Counted from the first letter of the stretch, positions 27,351-37,113 are shown. The stretch: 64,000 nucleotides of DNA from Gammaproteobacteria bacterium (GCA_013288885.1 JABDBA010000001.1:82765-146764), one strand, 5' to 3'. Notes: generated by a model from the sequence alone, not told the origin. Translations and numbers: made by a program.

Positions 27351-29351
27351 TTAAAAAGGGCCCAAGATAGGGTTAAATACACGATTTACACCTGTTTCAC
27401 CTTTTTTGGCGATTTCTAAGTCTTTATCTATAAGAACAATTGCTTGGTGAAGTGGGTCAATCAAATAGTATAACTTTTTAGCTTGTTCAAAATTACAAAT
27501 TGCTTCTTGATATCTTCGTGACGCTAATAAATTTTGGCCTAATTCATAATAGACAAATGCGGAAGGTTTTGTTGCTTGAACTTTTTCTTCTGGCTTAAAA
27601 AAAGTTTCTCTAGGGGCGATAGAAAGTGGCGAAGGTGTTCTTGTAGAGGAACCACTCATTTGCGATGGCGTATCAGGGCCACTGCTGCCAGATTGCGATG
27701 GACTCGATATAGGTGTCGACGTTGCGCTTACTTCTAATGGCCTTTTCCTATCTTTTTTTTCTTCGGCTATAACTGCTTCTAATCGGCTTTCTATAACAGC
27801 AATTAATGGATGTTGTGGGTTAATCAAATAATATAACATTCTTGCTTGACCAAGGTTCCAAATAGCCTCTTTATATTGTTTTAATGCTAAACAATCTTGG
27901 CCTAATTCATAATGACCCTGTGCGAGATATTGTTTTGATTTATTTTTTTCTGCAATAAGTTTAAGTGCATTTTGATGGCAAATAATCGCGTCATCTGCAT
28001 TACCTAAAGCACGCTGTGCATTACCCATACCTATAGTTGCTTCAATACGTATAGCTAAAACGAATGGGGTATCCTGCTGCGGAAGAGTTTCAAGAATTTT
28101 AAATGTTTCATTAAAACAATCAACCGCTTCCTGCTCTGGGCCTAACACACAATAGGCTAGCCCTAAATTACAATACGCATTTGCAATATTGCTAGGCGAA
28201 TTATTTATTCTTAAATGTATTTCTAGCGCTTTACTTTGTAACTCAATTGCTTTATTAACATTAACTTTTTGTGCATCGACTATATAACTGTATGCCAAAT
28301 TGGTAAGATAATTAGCTTTATCGAGTTCTGTGGCTGCAGCAAATTTTGAATAAAATTCCCACGCTTTTTCATCACACTCTACTGCTTTTTTTGTTTCACC
28401 CAACTTGCGGTGCAGATTGCCAAGTGTTTGATAACATCGCACAATATCTACCGTAGATTTAGTAGGCAAAAGTTGTAAAAATTCTAATTTTTTATACAAA
28501 GTAGCAAGTACTTGGCGCAAATCACCAAAATTATCATAAATGTTAATTAGGTCGTGATAAACAGCGCTGACTTTCAACATTACATATGTCTCGCCTATAA
28601 TTGAATAAATACCCAGGCATTGCTTATATTTATCTATCGCTTTACTCATCTCTCCCAATTCACGATGGGCATTTGCAGCTTTACTGTAACAATTAGCCTT
28701 AACCTCATAAAAATATCCAGGATACTGAACCTCGACATTAACTGCTTTTTCTGCATAGTGAATCAAGCGTCTAGGATCTTTTGAATAGGACGCATAAATA
28801 TAAGTTAACACTGAAAATATTTGTACTTGTTGATCAGCGAGGGGGGCTATTTGACCTTTCCCGGGAATTATATAGGCATCTAAATGACTAGCAAGCGCTT
28901 CAAAATGCGGTTGCAATTCTTTTACTTTGGCAATCTCTGTTGGTTTGTCGGCGTTAAATGGATAAAGATTATATAAAACATCTGCCAATAATTTTAAACG
29001 CGCTTGTGTCAGTTCAATTTCATCTTGCGTACGAATAAATTCTTGCAGCTGAGGTGCTATTGTATATATAGCATTTGTTGCTGTTGGCTCGATCATCTTA
29101 AGTTTTTTTAGAAGGTCGATGGCTTTTTTAAATTCAGTTTCCTGAATATTTAGCGCTTTGTGTAATATTTCTTCGCTAATGAAATCGGCGTGTAAATAAC
29201 CACATAGCATTAAACATTTTGCCGCAATAGGAAATCCTCGTTGAATTCGTTTAAAGGACATTTGACGAGTCATCAGCTCTGTTGCGCTAATAGGAGTTTG
29301 CGCAAGATCTGATTTAGTTTCTGCTACACGTTTAGTAACTGCTGGATCCAT
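27351..29351 (-). CDS. TPR protein with possible STAND-type winged-helix N-terminus
   Basis: 666 residues. Residues about 35-125 (FPIAAKCLMLCGYLHADFISEEILHKAL...) look like the winged-helix segment that follows NB-ARC in STAND ATPases, but no P-loop is present. From about 160 there are at least eight tetratricopeptide repeats of kinesin-light-chain style (SKAANAHRELGEMSKAIDKY, QTLGNLHRKLGETKKAVE, CNLGLAYCVLGPEQEAVD). A Ser/Thr/Pro-rich linker (about 545-590) is flanked by two similar blocks, YELGQDCLALKQYKEAIWNL and YELGQNLLASRRYQEAICNF, a partial internal duplication. A soluble scaffold or effector is likely; it may be a broken or split NLR. A weak PmrA-like half pair lies at 29405-29421. 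Confidence 0.75.
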   Translation of the reverse strand: MDPAVTKRVAETKSDLAQTPISATELMTRQMSFKRIQRGFPIAAKCLMLCGYLHADFISEEILHKALNIQETEFKKAIDLLKKLKMIEPTATNAIYTIAPQLQEFIRTQDEIELTQARLKLLADVLYNLYPFNADKPTEIAKVKELQPHFEALASHLDAYIIPGKGQIAPLADQQVQIFSVLTYIYASYSKDPRRLIHYAEKAVNVEVQYPGYFYEVKANCYSKAANAHRELGEMSKAIDKYKQCLGIYSIIGETYVMLKVSAVYHDLINIYDNFGDLRQVLATLYKKLEFLQLLPTKSTVDIVRCYQTLGNLHRKLGETKKAVECDEKAWEFYSKFAAATELDKANYLTNLAYSYIVDAQKVNVNKAIELQSKALEIHLRINNSPSNIANAYCNLGLAYCVLGPEQEAVDCFNETFKILETLPQQDTPFVLAIRIEATIGMGNAQRALGNADDAIICHQNALKLIAEKNKSKQYLAQGHYELGQDCLALKQYKEAIWNLGQARMLYYLINPQHPLIAVIESRLEAVIAEEKKDRKRPLEVSATSTPISSPSQSGSSGPDTPSQMSGSSTRTPSPLSIAPRETFFKPEEKVQATKPSAFVYYELGQNLLASRRYQEAICNFEQAKKLYYLIDPLHQAIVLIDKDLEIAKKGETGVNRVFNPILGPF

Positions 29352-29572
29352 ATAAATTCCTCGTGCGAGTCATTTAATAAGGCCAAGGGAAAATTAATTT
29401 TCACCTTAAGTTAATCTTATAAGGTGTTCTATGCCCGATAGCAAGCGTGTTTTAACAGTCAAAACGACAGTGTGGTGACATTTGCTAATACTTATTTGAT
29501 TCTTCTTCTAAACTACGGTTAAAATATGACACATGGGATTTTCCCCTTTCTGCAAATAGCAGGAAAAATATC

Positions 29573-30205
29573 ATGAACATCGATAAAATTGTTTGTATCG
29601 GAAAAAATTATAGCGACCACATTCGTGAAATGAATGATGCGCCCATTGAAAAACCCGTCATTTTTTTAAAACCGCCGAGTGTTCTATTGCAAGCCAAAAA
29701 TTGGCACGAAACTGCCTTCGCACATTTTCCTATTAATTGCGGTGAAGTACATCCCGAATGCGAAGTGGTACTACGAGTAGCGAAAGGTGGTTTTCAATTA
29801 ACACGGGAACAAGCCAAATCGGCGATTGATGCGGTTACCTTAGGTTTAGACGGCACCTTGCGCGAACGGCAAGCATTGTTGAAAAAAACTGGGCAACCGT
29901 GGACCACCGCCAAAGTTTTTAGAGATGCTGCGATCATTGGGCCGTGGATTCCAATAAACGAATTTAAGCATTATCTGGAAATAGAATTTACCTTAACTCT
30001 GGATGGCGCTATAAAACAACGCGGCCGCGCTGCAACTATGCTCATGCAACCAATCGACATATTGATTTATATCAGTGAATTCTTCCCACTCTGCCCCGGC
30101 GATATTATTTTTACCGGCACACCGGCAGGTGTGAGTGCTATTTCGCCAACTTCTAAAGCAACCTTGAGTTGGGGAGATTATCAATATCAGGTACAATGGC
30201 GTTAA
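29573..30205 (+). CDS. fumarylacetoacetate hydrolase family protein
   Basis: 210 residues, the short FAH form. Family motifs: CIGKNYSDHIREM, FLKPPS, metal-binding acids in HPECEVVL, GLDGTLRERQ, AKVFRDAAIIGPW and FTGTPAGVSA. Members hydrolyse or hydrate 2-oxo or acyl-pyruvate compounds with Mg2+. The gene for a glutathione transferase follows 110 bases later; such pairs occur in fumarylpyruvate or fumarylacetoacetate pathways where the transferase is the cis-trans isomerase. That pairing is inference. Confidence 0.87.
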   Translation: MNIDKIVCIGKNYSDHIREMNDAPIEKPVIFLKPPSVLLQAKNWHETAFAHFPINCGEVHPECEVVLRVAKGGFQLTREQAKSAIDAVTLGLDGTLRERQALLKKTGQPWTTAKVFRDAAIIGPWIPINEFKHYLEIEFTLTLDGAIKQRGRAATMLMQPIDILIYISEFFPLCPGDIIFTGTPAGVSAISPTSKATLSWGDYQYQVQWR

Positions 30206-30227
30206 CCCAGCCTCTTCAAGAATAGAA

Positions 30228-30305
30228 ATGACCCAAGCGTGGAAAAAAACTCGCAGCGAGTTGGCAGCTATAGCAAAATCAGTGTTAGATAAAATCTCTA
30301 AATAA
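30228..30305 (+). CDS. possible 25-residue small protein
   Basis: An ATG 22 bases after the FAH stop encodes a basic, amphipathic helix (MTQAWKKTRSELAAIAKSV...) ending just before the ribosome site of the GST gene. It fills the gap neatly, but with no other support it could be chance. Confidence 0.25.
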   Translation: MTQAWKKTRSELAAIAKSVLDKISK

Positions 30306-30315
30306 AGGGGGAAAA

Positions 30316-30963
30316 ATGCTTAAAATCTACGGACGTCGAAGTTCTTCCAATGTACAAAAAGTGATGTGGCTGATAGGTGAGTTGAATCTAGCACACGAAC
30401 ATATTTCTGTCGGCGGAAAATTTGGTGGCTTAACTACACCCGAGTTTCTAGCCATGAACCCGCACGGGCGTATACCTGTTATCAGCGATGGTGATACAGT
30501 AATATTTGAATCGCATACCATTCTGCGCTACCTTGCAGCACGTAATGGTAAAGCACCATTCTGGTCACATGATGCTGTCGTGCGTGCTCACGCAGAACAA
30601 TGGATGGATTGGTCGCAAACCGCATTACAGCCCGATTTTCTAAATGGTATTTTTTGGGGCTTTTACCGCACACCCGATGCACAGCGCAATTGGCCTGCAA
30701 TTAAAAAATGTATCGAGACTTGCAGTAAGCATTTTTTGCTGTTAGACAATTTACTAAAAAAACAAACATTTATCTGTGGCGATACTATTACCTTAGCAGA
30801 TATCGCTATCGGTACTATGCTTTATCGTTATTTTGAACTTGAAATTGAACGTCCCACAGTACCCAATGTTGAAGCATGGTACAAGCGGTTACAAGAACGA
30901 CCCGCTTATCGCGAACATGTAATGATCCCATTTACTGAAATGAAGGAAAAACTCGACTATTAA
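30316..30963 (+). CDS. glutathione S-transferase family protein
   Basis: 215 residues. Thioredoxin-fold N-terminal domain with the active-site region RRSSSNVQKVMW (residues 6-17), cis-Pro in GRIPV near 53 and the glutathione-binding FESHTILRYLA near 65-75; helical C-terminal domain with TLADIAIGTMLYRYFE (N-capping Asp). A GGGGG ribosome site precedes the ATG. It may work with the FAH protein upstream or in general detoxification. Confidence 0.88.
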   Translation: MLKIYGRRSSSNVQKVMWLIGELNLAHEHISVGGKFGGLTTPEFLAMNPHGRIPVISDGDTVIFESHTILRYLAARNGKAPFWSHDAVVRAHAEQWMDWSQTALQPDFLNGIFWGFYRTPDAQRNWPAIKKCIETCSKHFLLLDNLLKKQTFICGDTITLADIAIGTMLYRYFELEIERPTVPNVEAWYKRLQERPAYREHVMIPFTEMKEKLDY

Positions 30964-31055
30964 TAAATGTATTCTCTAGGAGTGACTGGGTTTGTATTAA
31001 TTGGCCTAGGATTGCGGCTAGCCATGGCTGGTAAGACATCCTCTGTATAAGTAAT

Positions 31056-31178
31056 AGCTGTTTACAGTATCAAAAACACGAGTCAACCCAATACTGCAAA
31101 CAGCTATTTTGCTGTTTACAGTATCAAAAATCCATGTTAAATTGATACTGCAAACAGCAATTTCGCTATTTATAGTAT
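31056..31178. repeat. five alternating 14-15 bp elements, 54-bp period, before the ATPase gene
   Basis: GCTGTTTACAGTAT occurs at 31057-31070 and 31111-31124, with a variant GCTATTTATAGTAT at 31165-31178: exactly 54 bases apart each time. Between them lie near complements ATACTGCAAACAGC at 31091-31104 and 31145-31158. Each forward and reverse pair could form a hairpin. The array ends 24 bases before the ATPase ATG, so it is a candidate operator or processed leader. Confidence 0.7.
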
Positions 31179-31202
31179 CAAATATCGCAGGCAACCCTAG
31201 CT

Positions 31203-32651
31203 ATGGTAGAAAAAGAAAAAGCAGCGCCCTTCATCGGCAGAGCGGAGGAGCTTAACGCACTTAAGCGTTTTTTACGCAAAAAAACCGCGTCACTTATTGT
31301 CGTTAAAGGGCGCAGGCGCGTTGGGAAAAGCAGGCTCATCGAAGAATTTGCCAAGGGTTCCACTTTATACTCGTTTGCAGGGCTTGCTCCCACCGAACAA
31401 ACAACCGCCCAATCACAACGTGATGAATTTGCGCGACAATTAAGTGAGCAGACCGGGTTGCCGGAAGTAAAAGCAGACGACTGGAGTAAGCTATTTCTTT
31501 TGTTGTTTGAAAAAATTAAACGTGGCCGTGTCGTACTACTTTTTGATGAAATTTCATGGATGGGTTCCGAAGATCCTGATTTTCTCGGTAAAATAAAAAA
31601 TGCCTGGGATCAAAAATTCAAAAAAAATCCCGAATTAATATTTGTGCTGTGTGGTTCTGCTGCCTCCTGGATTGATAAAAACATATTACGTAGCACGGGC
31701 TATTTAGGTCGAGTATCATATACGCTGACGTTAGAAGAATTACCGTTAAAAGATTGTAGCCATTTCTGGGCTAAGCTTTCACAAAATATATCTGCTTTTG
31801 AGAAATTTAAAATCTTATCTGTTACAGGTGGCATACCAAAATACCTGGAAGAAATTGATCCCAATATGAGTGCTGAAGAAAATATTAAAGAACTTTGCTT
31901 CAAAAAAGGCGGAATGTTGGTTGAAGAATTTGATAATATCTTTGCTAATATTTTCAGACGTCGTTCAGCACTTTACCGTGAAATAGTCACATCACTTGCC
32001 GATGGTGCGAAAGAAGCCAGCATACTCAGCAAAGAGCTAAATGTTGAATTGAGTGGACTATTCAGCGAATATCTTGACGAGCTAACTCTCTCGGGTTTTA
32101 TTAAACGTGATTATACTTGGGATATAAAAACGGGCGTTGATTCTAAACTTAGCAAATACCGTTTGAGCGATAATTATCTGCGTTTTTATTTGCGCTATAT
32201 TGCTAAAAATCGAACTAAAATAGATAGAGGCGGATTTGACATTAAATCTATCAATCATTTACCTGAATGGAACAGTATCATAGGATTGCAGTTTGAAAAT
32301 TTGGTGTTAAATAACCGCTATTGCATTCATCAAGCTTTAGGATTAACCGCTGATAACATTATCAGTGATAATCCTTTTTTTCAAAAACCCACTAGCAAAC
32401 AACGCGGTTGCCAAATAGATTATTTGATTCAAACAAGGTTTCATACTGTTTATGTATGTGAAATAAAGTTTTCAAAACATCCGGTTGGGATGGAAGTAAT
32501 CAATGAGGTACAACAAAAAATTGATCGCCTGCGACGACCTAAAGGATATTCATGTAGGCCAGTTTTAATTCACGTCAATGGTATTAGTAAAGATGTAATA
32601 GAAAGTGATTATTTTGCTGCCATCATTGATATGTCTGAATTTCTCACCTGA
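31203..32651 (+). CDS. AAA-type ATPase with C-terminal DUF234 nuclease-like domain
   Basis: 482 residues. P-loop GRRRVGKSRLIEEF near residues 36-49, Walker B VVLLFDEISWMG near 113, sensor-like FVLCGSAASW near 148. A winged helix follows (about 260-320). The C-terminal DUF234 part has CQIDYLIQ and VYVCEIKFSK, the D...ExK pattern of PD-(D/E)XK nucleases, apparently intact. This ATPase group is common in archaea and anaerobes and scattered in bacteria; its role is unknown, with mobile-element or defence links suspected. No clear ribosome site. It converges on the amine oxidase with an 8-base overlap. Confidence 0.82.
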   Translation: MVEKEKAAPFIGRAEELNALKRFLRKKTASLIVVKGRRRVGKSRLIEEFAKGSTLYSFAGLAPTEQTTAQSQRDEFARQLSEQTGLPEVKADDWSKLFLLLFEKIKRGRVVLLFDEISWMGSEDPDFLGKIKNAWDQKFKKNPELIFVLCGSAASWIDKNILRSTGYLGRVSYTLTLEELPLKDCSHFWAKLSQNISAFEKFKILSVTGGIPKYLEEIDPNMSAEENIKELCFKKGGMLVEEFDNIFANIFRRRSALYREIVTSLADGAKEASILSKELNVELSGLFSEYLDELTLSGFIKRDYTWDIKTGVDSKLSKYRLSDNYLRFYLRYIAKNRTKIDRGGFDIKSINHLPEWNSIIGLQFENLVLNNRYCIHQALGLTADNIISDNPFFQKPTSKQRGCQIDYLIQTRFHTVYVCEIKFSKHPVGMEVINEVQQKIDRLRRPKGYSCRPVLIHVNGISKDVIESDYFAAIIDMSEFLT

Positions 32652-33933
32652 TTACGCCTAAAATACGTTCCGCCTCTCGTATTCCCGAAAGATAAGCACC
32701 ATGCGTAGTGCCAGGGAAAAATCGATTGGTGGCTTCACCGGCAAAGAAAAGTTTGTTTTCTACTGGCTGTGACAAACTATCGTAATCAGCACCGGTTGCG
32801 CCGAGTGGAATATACGAATAAGAACCATATGAAAAAATATCCTGCCCCCAACGGGTAATAATATATCCCGTAGGATTAGGAATATTATTGCCAAATAATT
32901 GCCGCAACGCTTTCATGGCTGCATGGCAAACGTCTTCATCATTTAGTTTTTCGAATTCATGCGCGCTATCGCCTGCCACTGCACCGACTAACACAGGTTC
33001 GTTAAAATAATGTTGATAATTTAAAAACCACGGTATAACCAAGCCACTACTTGTTAGATTACTTATTCTAATCATTTTTGGATCAACCGGCCAAAATGGT
33101 TTAGCAAATTTCAAAGCCATTTTATTTAATAAACCCATCTCTAAACGCGCTATCGCTAATTTTTTTACGATGGGTAACGGTGGGCCAAATGAAATAGCGG
33201 CTTTTTTTAAAACACCTAAAGGCACTGTGATGATTACTTTATCTGCTTCATAAGTACCATTGTTAGTCTCTACTTTTATTGATCGGCCACTATAATTAAT
33301 ACGCGTAACTTGTGTATTTAAATTAATGAGAATTTTTTGTGCTAACCCAGTGACAATCGGAAGATACCCATCGAGCATAAAGCCATTACCACCTTCGAAA
33401 GGTGTTTCATCTTCATCCCAATGACGTGCCGATAGGTGCTTAGCTTCAGCGGCAGCATACAGTGTTAAAAATGTTGAACGCCAATTATATATTGGTTTGG
33501 TGAGTGCGGGATAATCCTTGATGTTATAAACAACGTGCAGCGCTTTTGCCAGCGTCATATCGTGTTGTGCCTGACGGGCATACACACTTGCATCGGCAAC
33601 TAACTGATTGAATTGATCATGAATAGTCTCTAATTCGGTTTCTGAAAATTGTTGGGTTTGATTAGCGAACCAGATGGAGTTGATCGAGATAGGAATAAAT
33701 TTCGCATTGAATTGCTGGCATAACTCAACCATAGGGTTATTTTGTATACCATGAATGACAAAAGCCCCTTGATCAAAAGGTACATTTAATGAAAAATCGG
33801 TCCACGTACGCCCACCGATGCGCGGCCTGGCTTCGAGCACGGTGACTTGATAATTGTCAGCCACTAATCTGCTTGCTGCAGCAAGACCTGCCAGGCCAGC
33901 GCCGATGATTAAAATTGTAGGTTTAGATTGCAT
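32644..33933 (-). CDS. FAD-dependent amine oxidase family protein
   Basis: 429 residues. The dinucleotide-binding IIGAGLAGLAAASRL (residues 8-22), EARPRIGGRTWT and the C-terminal FFAGEATNRFFPGTTHGAYLSGIREA are typical of flavin monoamine oxidases. It would oxidise an amine to an imine with release of peroxide. No signal peptide. It is divergent from the EmrAB operon, and the 74-base gap holds A/T-rich promoter-like sequence. Confidence 0.88.
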   Translation of the reverse strand: MQSKPTILIIGAGLAGLAAASRLVADNYQVTVLEARPRIGGRTWTDFSLNVPFDQGAFVIHGIQNNPMVELCQQFNAKFIPISINSIWFANQTQQFSETELETIHDQFNQLVADASVYARQAQHDMTLAKALHVVYNIKDYPALTKPIYNWRSTFLTLYAAAEAKHLSARHWDEDETPFEGGNGFMLDGYLPIVTGLAQKILINLNTQVTRINYSGRSIKVETNNGTYEADKVIITVPLGVLKKAAISFGPPLPIVKKLAIARLEMGLLNKMALKFAKPFWPVDPKMIRISNLTSSGLVIPWFLNYQHYFNEPVLVGAVAGDSAHEFEKLNDEDVCHAAMKALRQLFGNNIPNPTGYIITRWGQDIFSYGSYSYIPLGATGADYDSLSQPVENKLFFAGEATNRFFPGTTHGAYLSGIREAERILGVIR

Positions 33934-34007
33934 TTTATTATTATAGTATAGCTCTGCCGAAATTTATCGTATAATTTAATTATATACTAAAATAAATAAG
34001 GGACTCC

Positions 34008-35186
34008 ATGGCACTCGAACAAGATACTCCAAATTTACCCCCCGATCATCATAAACGTAATTTGCTCTTAACCGAAGCTGCTATTGTTTTTTTGCTGCTG
34101 GGTATTATTTGGTTAGCATATTGGGCATTCTATGGTCGATTTTACGAAAACACCGACGATGCGTATGTCAATGGTAATTTAGTGCAAATAATGCCGCAAA
34201 TTTCTGGTCAAGTTACCAGTATTCGTGCTGATGAAACCGACTTAGTAACCAAAGGTGAATGGGTAGTTAGTTTAGATAAAGCAGACGCTGTCATTGCCTT
34301 GCAGATGGCAGAAGAACAATTAGCGCAAACCGTGCGTCAAGTAGATCAGTTGTATCAAAACATCAACCAATTAAAAGCAAATGTAGTCGTGCAACAAGAT
34401 AACCTTGAAAGAGTACAAGAAGATTATAAAAGACGCTCTGAACTCGTTGTCAATAAAGTTATCTCACGTGAAGAATTACAACATGCCAAGTTAACTGCCG
34501 ATAGTGCCGTGGCATCCTTAGCATTAGCGCAAGCGCAACTTGATGCACAAGTTGCTTTAGTGTCGAACAGTGATTTATATCATCACCCCCAAGTGTTAGC
34601 AGCAGCCACTCAATTACGTAATGCTTATTTAGCTTGGCGTCGCACCACTATTTATGCGCCTGAAACAGGCTACATTGCCAAGCGTCCGGTGCAAGTGGGT
34701 GAGCAAGTAACGCCTAATACCGTATTAATGGTGATGGTTCCTTTAAACCAGATATGGGTCGATGCCAATTATAAAGAATCACAACTAAAAAATATTCGCA
34801 TCGGTCAACCAGTTGAAGTCACTGCCGATGCTTATGGCAATGGCATTAAATTCAAAGGTACGGTCATCGGTTTAAACCCAGGCACGGGCAGCACGTTTGA
34901 TTTATTGCCGCCACAAAATGCAACCGGCAATTGGATCAAAATAGTGCAGCGTTTACCCGTACGCATTGCGATTGATCCTGAACAATTAAAGAAATACCCG
35001 TTACGTCTTGGTTTATCTGTCACTGTAAATATTGATTCGCATAATCGCAATGGCGCGACTTTAACGCAGTTACCACAAGCAAAAATTATTTATCAAACTA
35101 AAGACTATAGCACTGACCTACAACAAGTGAATGACCTGATCAATAAAATTTTGCAAGCGAATGCTAAAAATGTGAGTTATCCATAA
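34008..35186 (+). CDS. emrA: EmrA-type membrane fusion protein (HlyD family)
   Basis: 392 residues with one N-terminal membrane helix (about 22-45), then barrel-sandwich halves (TDDAYVNGNLVQIMPQISGQV and IYAPETGYIAKRPVQVGEQV) around a coiled-coil hairpin (about 95-190). It links the inner-membrane pump to an outer-membrane channel. AAGGGACTCC precedes the ATG. emrB begins one base after the stop. No tolC-like gene is in the window. Confidence 0.92.
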   Translation: MALEQDTPNLPPDHHKRNLLLTEAAIVFLLLGIIWLAYWAFYGRFYENTDDAYVNGNLVQIMPQISGQVTSIRADETDLVTKGEWVVSLDKADAVIALQMAEEQLAQTVRQVDQLYQNINQLKANVVVQQDNLERVQEDYKRRSELVVNKVISREELQHAKLTADSAVASLALAQAQLDAQVALVSNSDLYHHPQVLAAATQLRNAYLAWRRTTIYAPETGYIAKRPVQVGEQVTPNTVLMVMVPLNQIWVDANYKESQLKNIRIGQPVEVTADAYGNGIKFKGTVIGLNPGTGSTFDLLPPQNATGNWIKIVQRLPVRIAIDPEQLKKYPLRLGLSVTVNIDSHNRNGATLTQLPQAKIIYQTKDYSTDLQQVNDLINKILQANAKNVSYP

Positions 35187-35187
35187 T

Positions 35188-36714
35188 ATGGCTCCCATAA
35201 AAGGTATCCAATTATTCTTAATGACGATTGCCGTGTCGTTAGGAATATTTATGAATGTGTTGGATACATCGATTGCGAATGTAGCAATCCCAACTATTGC
35301 AGGTAACTTAGGCGTCAGCGCCAATGATGGTACTTGGATCATTACTTCATTTGCCGTGAGCATGGCTATCGTATTACCACTCAGCGGTTGGTTAAGTCGG
35401 CGTTTTGGTGAAGTACGATTATTTGTATTTTCCACAGCATTATTTACGATTGCTTCTATACTGTGTGGTTTATCCACTAATTTGGAAATGCTAGTTTTTT
35501 TTCGGGTGATACAAGGGGCTGTTGCAGGGCCGATGATTCCGTTATCACAAAGTCTTTTATTAGCGAATTATCCGCCGGAAAAAAAAGGTTTAGCGACTGG
35601 ATTGTGGGCAATGGTAGCAGTCGCAGGGCCCGTGTTTGGGCCCATTCTCGGCGGTTATATTACCGACGATTATAGTTGGCCATGGATTTTTTATATTAAC
35701 GTTCCGGTGGGCATATTTTCTGTTTACGTTACATGGAAATTATTAGGCAAACGCGAAACCGAAATAGCTAAACTGCCTATTGATTTCATCGGTCTTATTT
35801 TGTTGGCAGTTGGCGTCGGCTGTTTGCAAGTGTTATTGGATCAAGGGCAAGATCTCGATTGGTATAGTTCGTCATTAATAACTACTCTCACCATCATCTC
35901 TGTTATTACTTTGACTTTTTTTATTATTTGGGAACTTAATGAGAAGTATCCCATCGTCGATCTTACTTTATTTAAAATCCGTAATTTTACTATTGGTACA
36001 ATTGCTATTAGTTTAGGATATACTATTTATTTCGGTAGTGTCGTGATATTGCCATTATGGCTGCAAACAGAGCAGAATTACACCGCGACCTGGGCGGGTT
36101 TGGTAACTGCCCCGCTGGGCATTTTGCCGATGATTTTATCGCCTTTTATCGGGCGCATATTAAACAAAGTGGATCCACGCTCTATAGCAAGCATCGGTTT
36201 TCTTGTTTTCGCCGTTTGTTCTTTTTGGATTGCAGGCTTTAACACCGATATTGATTTTAACCATATTGCTCTAGTGCGTTTTATTCAAGGCATTGGCGCG
36301 CCTTGCTTTTTTATCACTACCGTGATGATTTTATTATCTGGCCTGCCCAATAACCGAATTGCCAGCGCTGCTGGTTTATCCAATTTCTTACGTATATTAG
36401 GCGGTAGTTTTGGCACTTCGATTTCTGTTAATTTATGGACAAGCCGTGAAGCTGTTCATCAAAGCAAATTAGTTGAAAATCTAACCACCTATAACCCACA
36501 CATTCAACAGGCCACGCAACAATTACAAAATTTGGGATTTGGCCATCAGGCAGCTTATGCGCAAATCACCAATGTTCTCGTCAACCAAGCGTATATGTTG
36601 GCCACCGCTGATATATTTTGGATCTCTGGTTTTCTGTTTTTTGGCTTATTGATATTCATCTGGTTCGCCCGCCCCCCATTTTTGGCCAGCGCACCGAAAG
36701 AACCCGTGCATTAG
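35188..36714 (+). CDS. emrB: EmrB-type multidrug exporter (DHA2, 14-helix MFS)
   Basis: 508 residues, about 14 membrane helices. DHA2 marks include NVLDTSIANVAIPTIAG near residue 22, GWLSRRFGEVRLF (motif A), GPVFGPILGGYI (motif C) and WPWIFYINVPVG. With EmrA it would export hydrophobic toxicants directly across both membranes. A possible promoter for the next gene overlaps its stop codon. Confidence 0.94.
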   Translation: MAPIKGIQLFLMTIAVSLGIFMNVLDTSIANVAIPTIAGNLGVSANDGTWIITSFAVSMAIVLPLSGWLSRRFGEVRLFVFSTALFTIASILCGLSTNLEMLVFFRVIQGAVAGPMIPLSQSLLLANYPPEKKGLATGLWAMVAVAGPVFGPILGGYITDDYSWPWIFYINVPVGIFSVYVTWKLLGKRETEIAKLPIDFIGLILLAVGVGCLQVLLDQGQDLDWYSSSLITTLTIISVITLTFFIIWELNEKYPIVDLTLFKIRNFTIGTIAISLGYTIYFGSVVILPLWLQTEQNYTATWAGLVTAPLGILPMILSPFIGRILNKVDPRSIASIGFLVFAVCSFWIAGFNTDIDFNHIALVRFIQGIGAPCFFITTVMILLSGLPNNRIASAAGLSNFLRILGGSFGTSISVNLWTSREAVHQSKLVENLTTYNPHIQQATQQLQNLGFGHQAAYAQITNVLVNQAYMLATADIFWISGFLFFGLLIFIWFARPPFLASAPKEPVH

Positions 36715-36715
36715 G

Positions 36716-36744
36716 TTGACCCAACCGCCTTAAACTGGCATGAT
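36716..36744 (+). promoter_or_regulatory. possible promoter of the bufferin genes
   Basis: TTGACC (36716-36721) and CATGAT (36739-36744) are 17 bases apart; the -10 is a moderate match. A small dyad ACCATG/CATGGT follows at about 36753-36772. The location between emrB and bufA fits. Confidence 0.35.
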
Positions 36745-36822
36745 TTAGCCACCATGAATTAAAGCATGGTTAATGGAAAAATCTGTTTTTATAAATCAAC
36801 ATCATCTTAATGGAGAAAAGTA

Positions 36823-37086
36823 ATGAGAAAAGCAACTGGAGTTATCATCGCAGCAACAGTAAGCGCTTTATTTGCGACTGCTTGTATTGCCGACACCACA
36901 ACTACAACTACAACCACCGCACCTAGCGTTAAATGTATGGGCGGTAACGCTTGTAAAGGCCAAGGCGCTTGCAAAACTGCAAACAACGCTTGCAAAGGAA
37001 TGAATACCTGTAAAGGACAAGGAATGACCATGACAAACACAGCAACTGATTGCACCAATGCAGGCGGCACTGTAGCAGCAAGTTAG
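36823..37086 (+). CDS. bufferin-like copper-binding peptide precursor (BufA2-like)
   Basis: 87 residues: signal peptide (to about CIADT), a poly-Thr stretch, then a Cys/Lys/Gly-rich core [26 protein letters not shown] and one more Cys near the end. This CxGxNxCKG pattern is typical of bufferin-type precursors whose cysteines are modified by the MNIO enzyme (DUF692) for copper sequestration in the periplasm. No DUF692 or DUF2063 partner gene is adjacent. The ATG follows GGAGAAAAGTA. A second, different precursor follows 97 bases downstream. Confidence 0.7.
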   Translation: MRKATGVIIAATVSALFATACIADTTTTTTTTAPSVKCMGGNACKGQGACKTANNACKGMNTCKGQGMTMTNTATDCTNAGGTVAAS

Positions 37087-37113
37087 TCATCGAATCTCCA
37101 GGTCATGCAAATC

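Noticed and set aside
31056..31178. A CRISPR array
   Set aside because: Only three direct units with alternating inverted copies and similar, not unique, intervals; no cas genes in the window.
36807..37070. Hydrophobic frame antisense to the bufferin gene
   Set aside because: It is the complement of a Cys/Thr-rich repeat sequence; the plus strand has a signal peptide, ribosome site and family motif.
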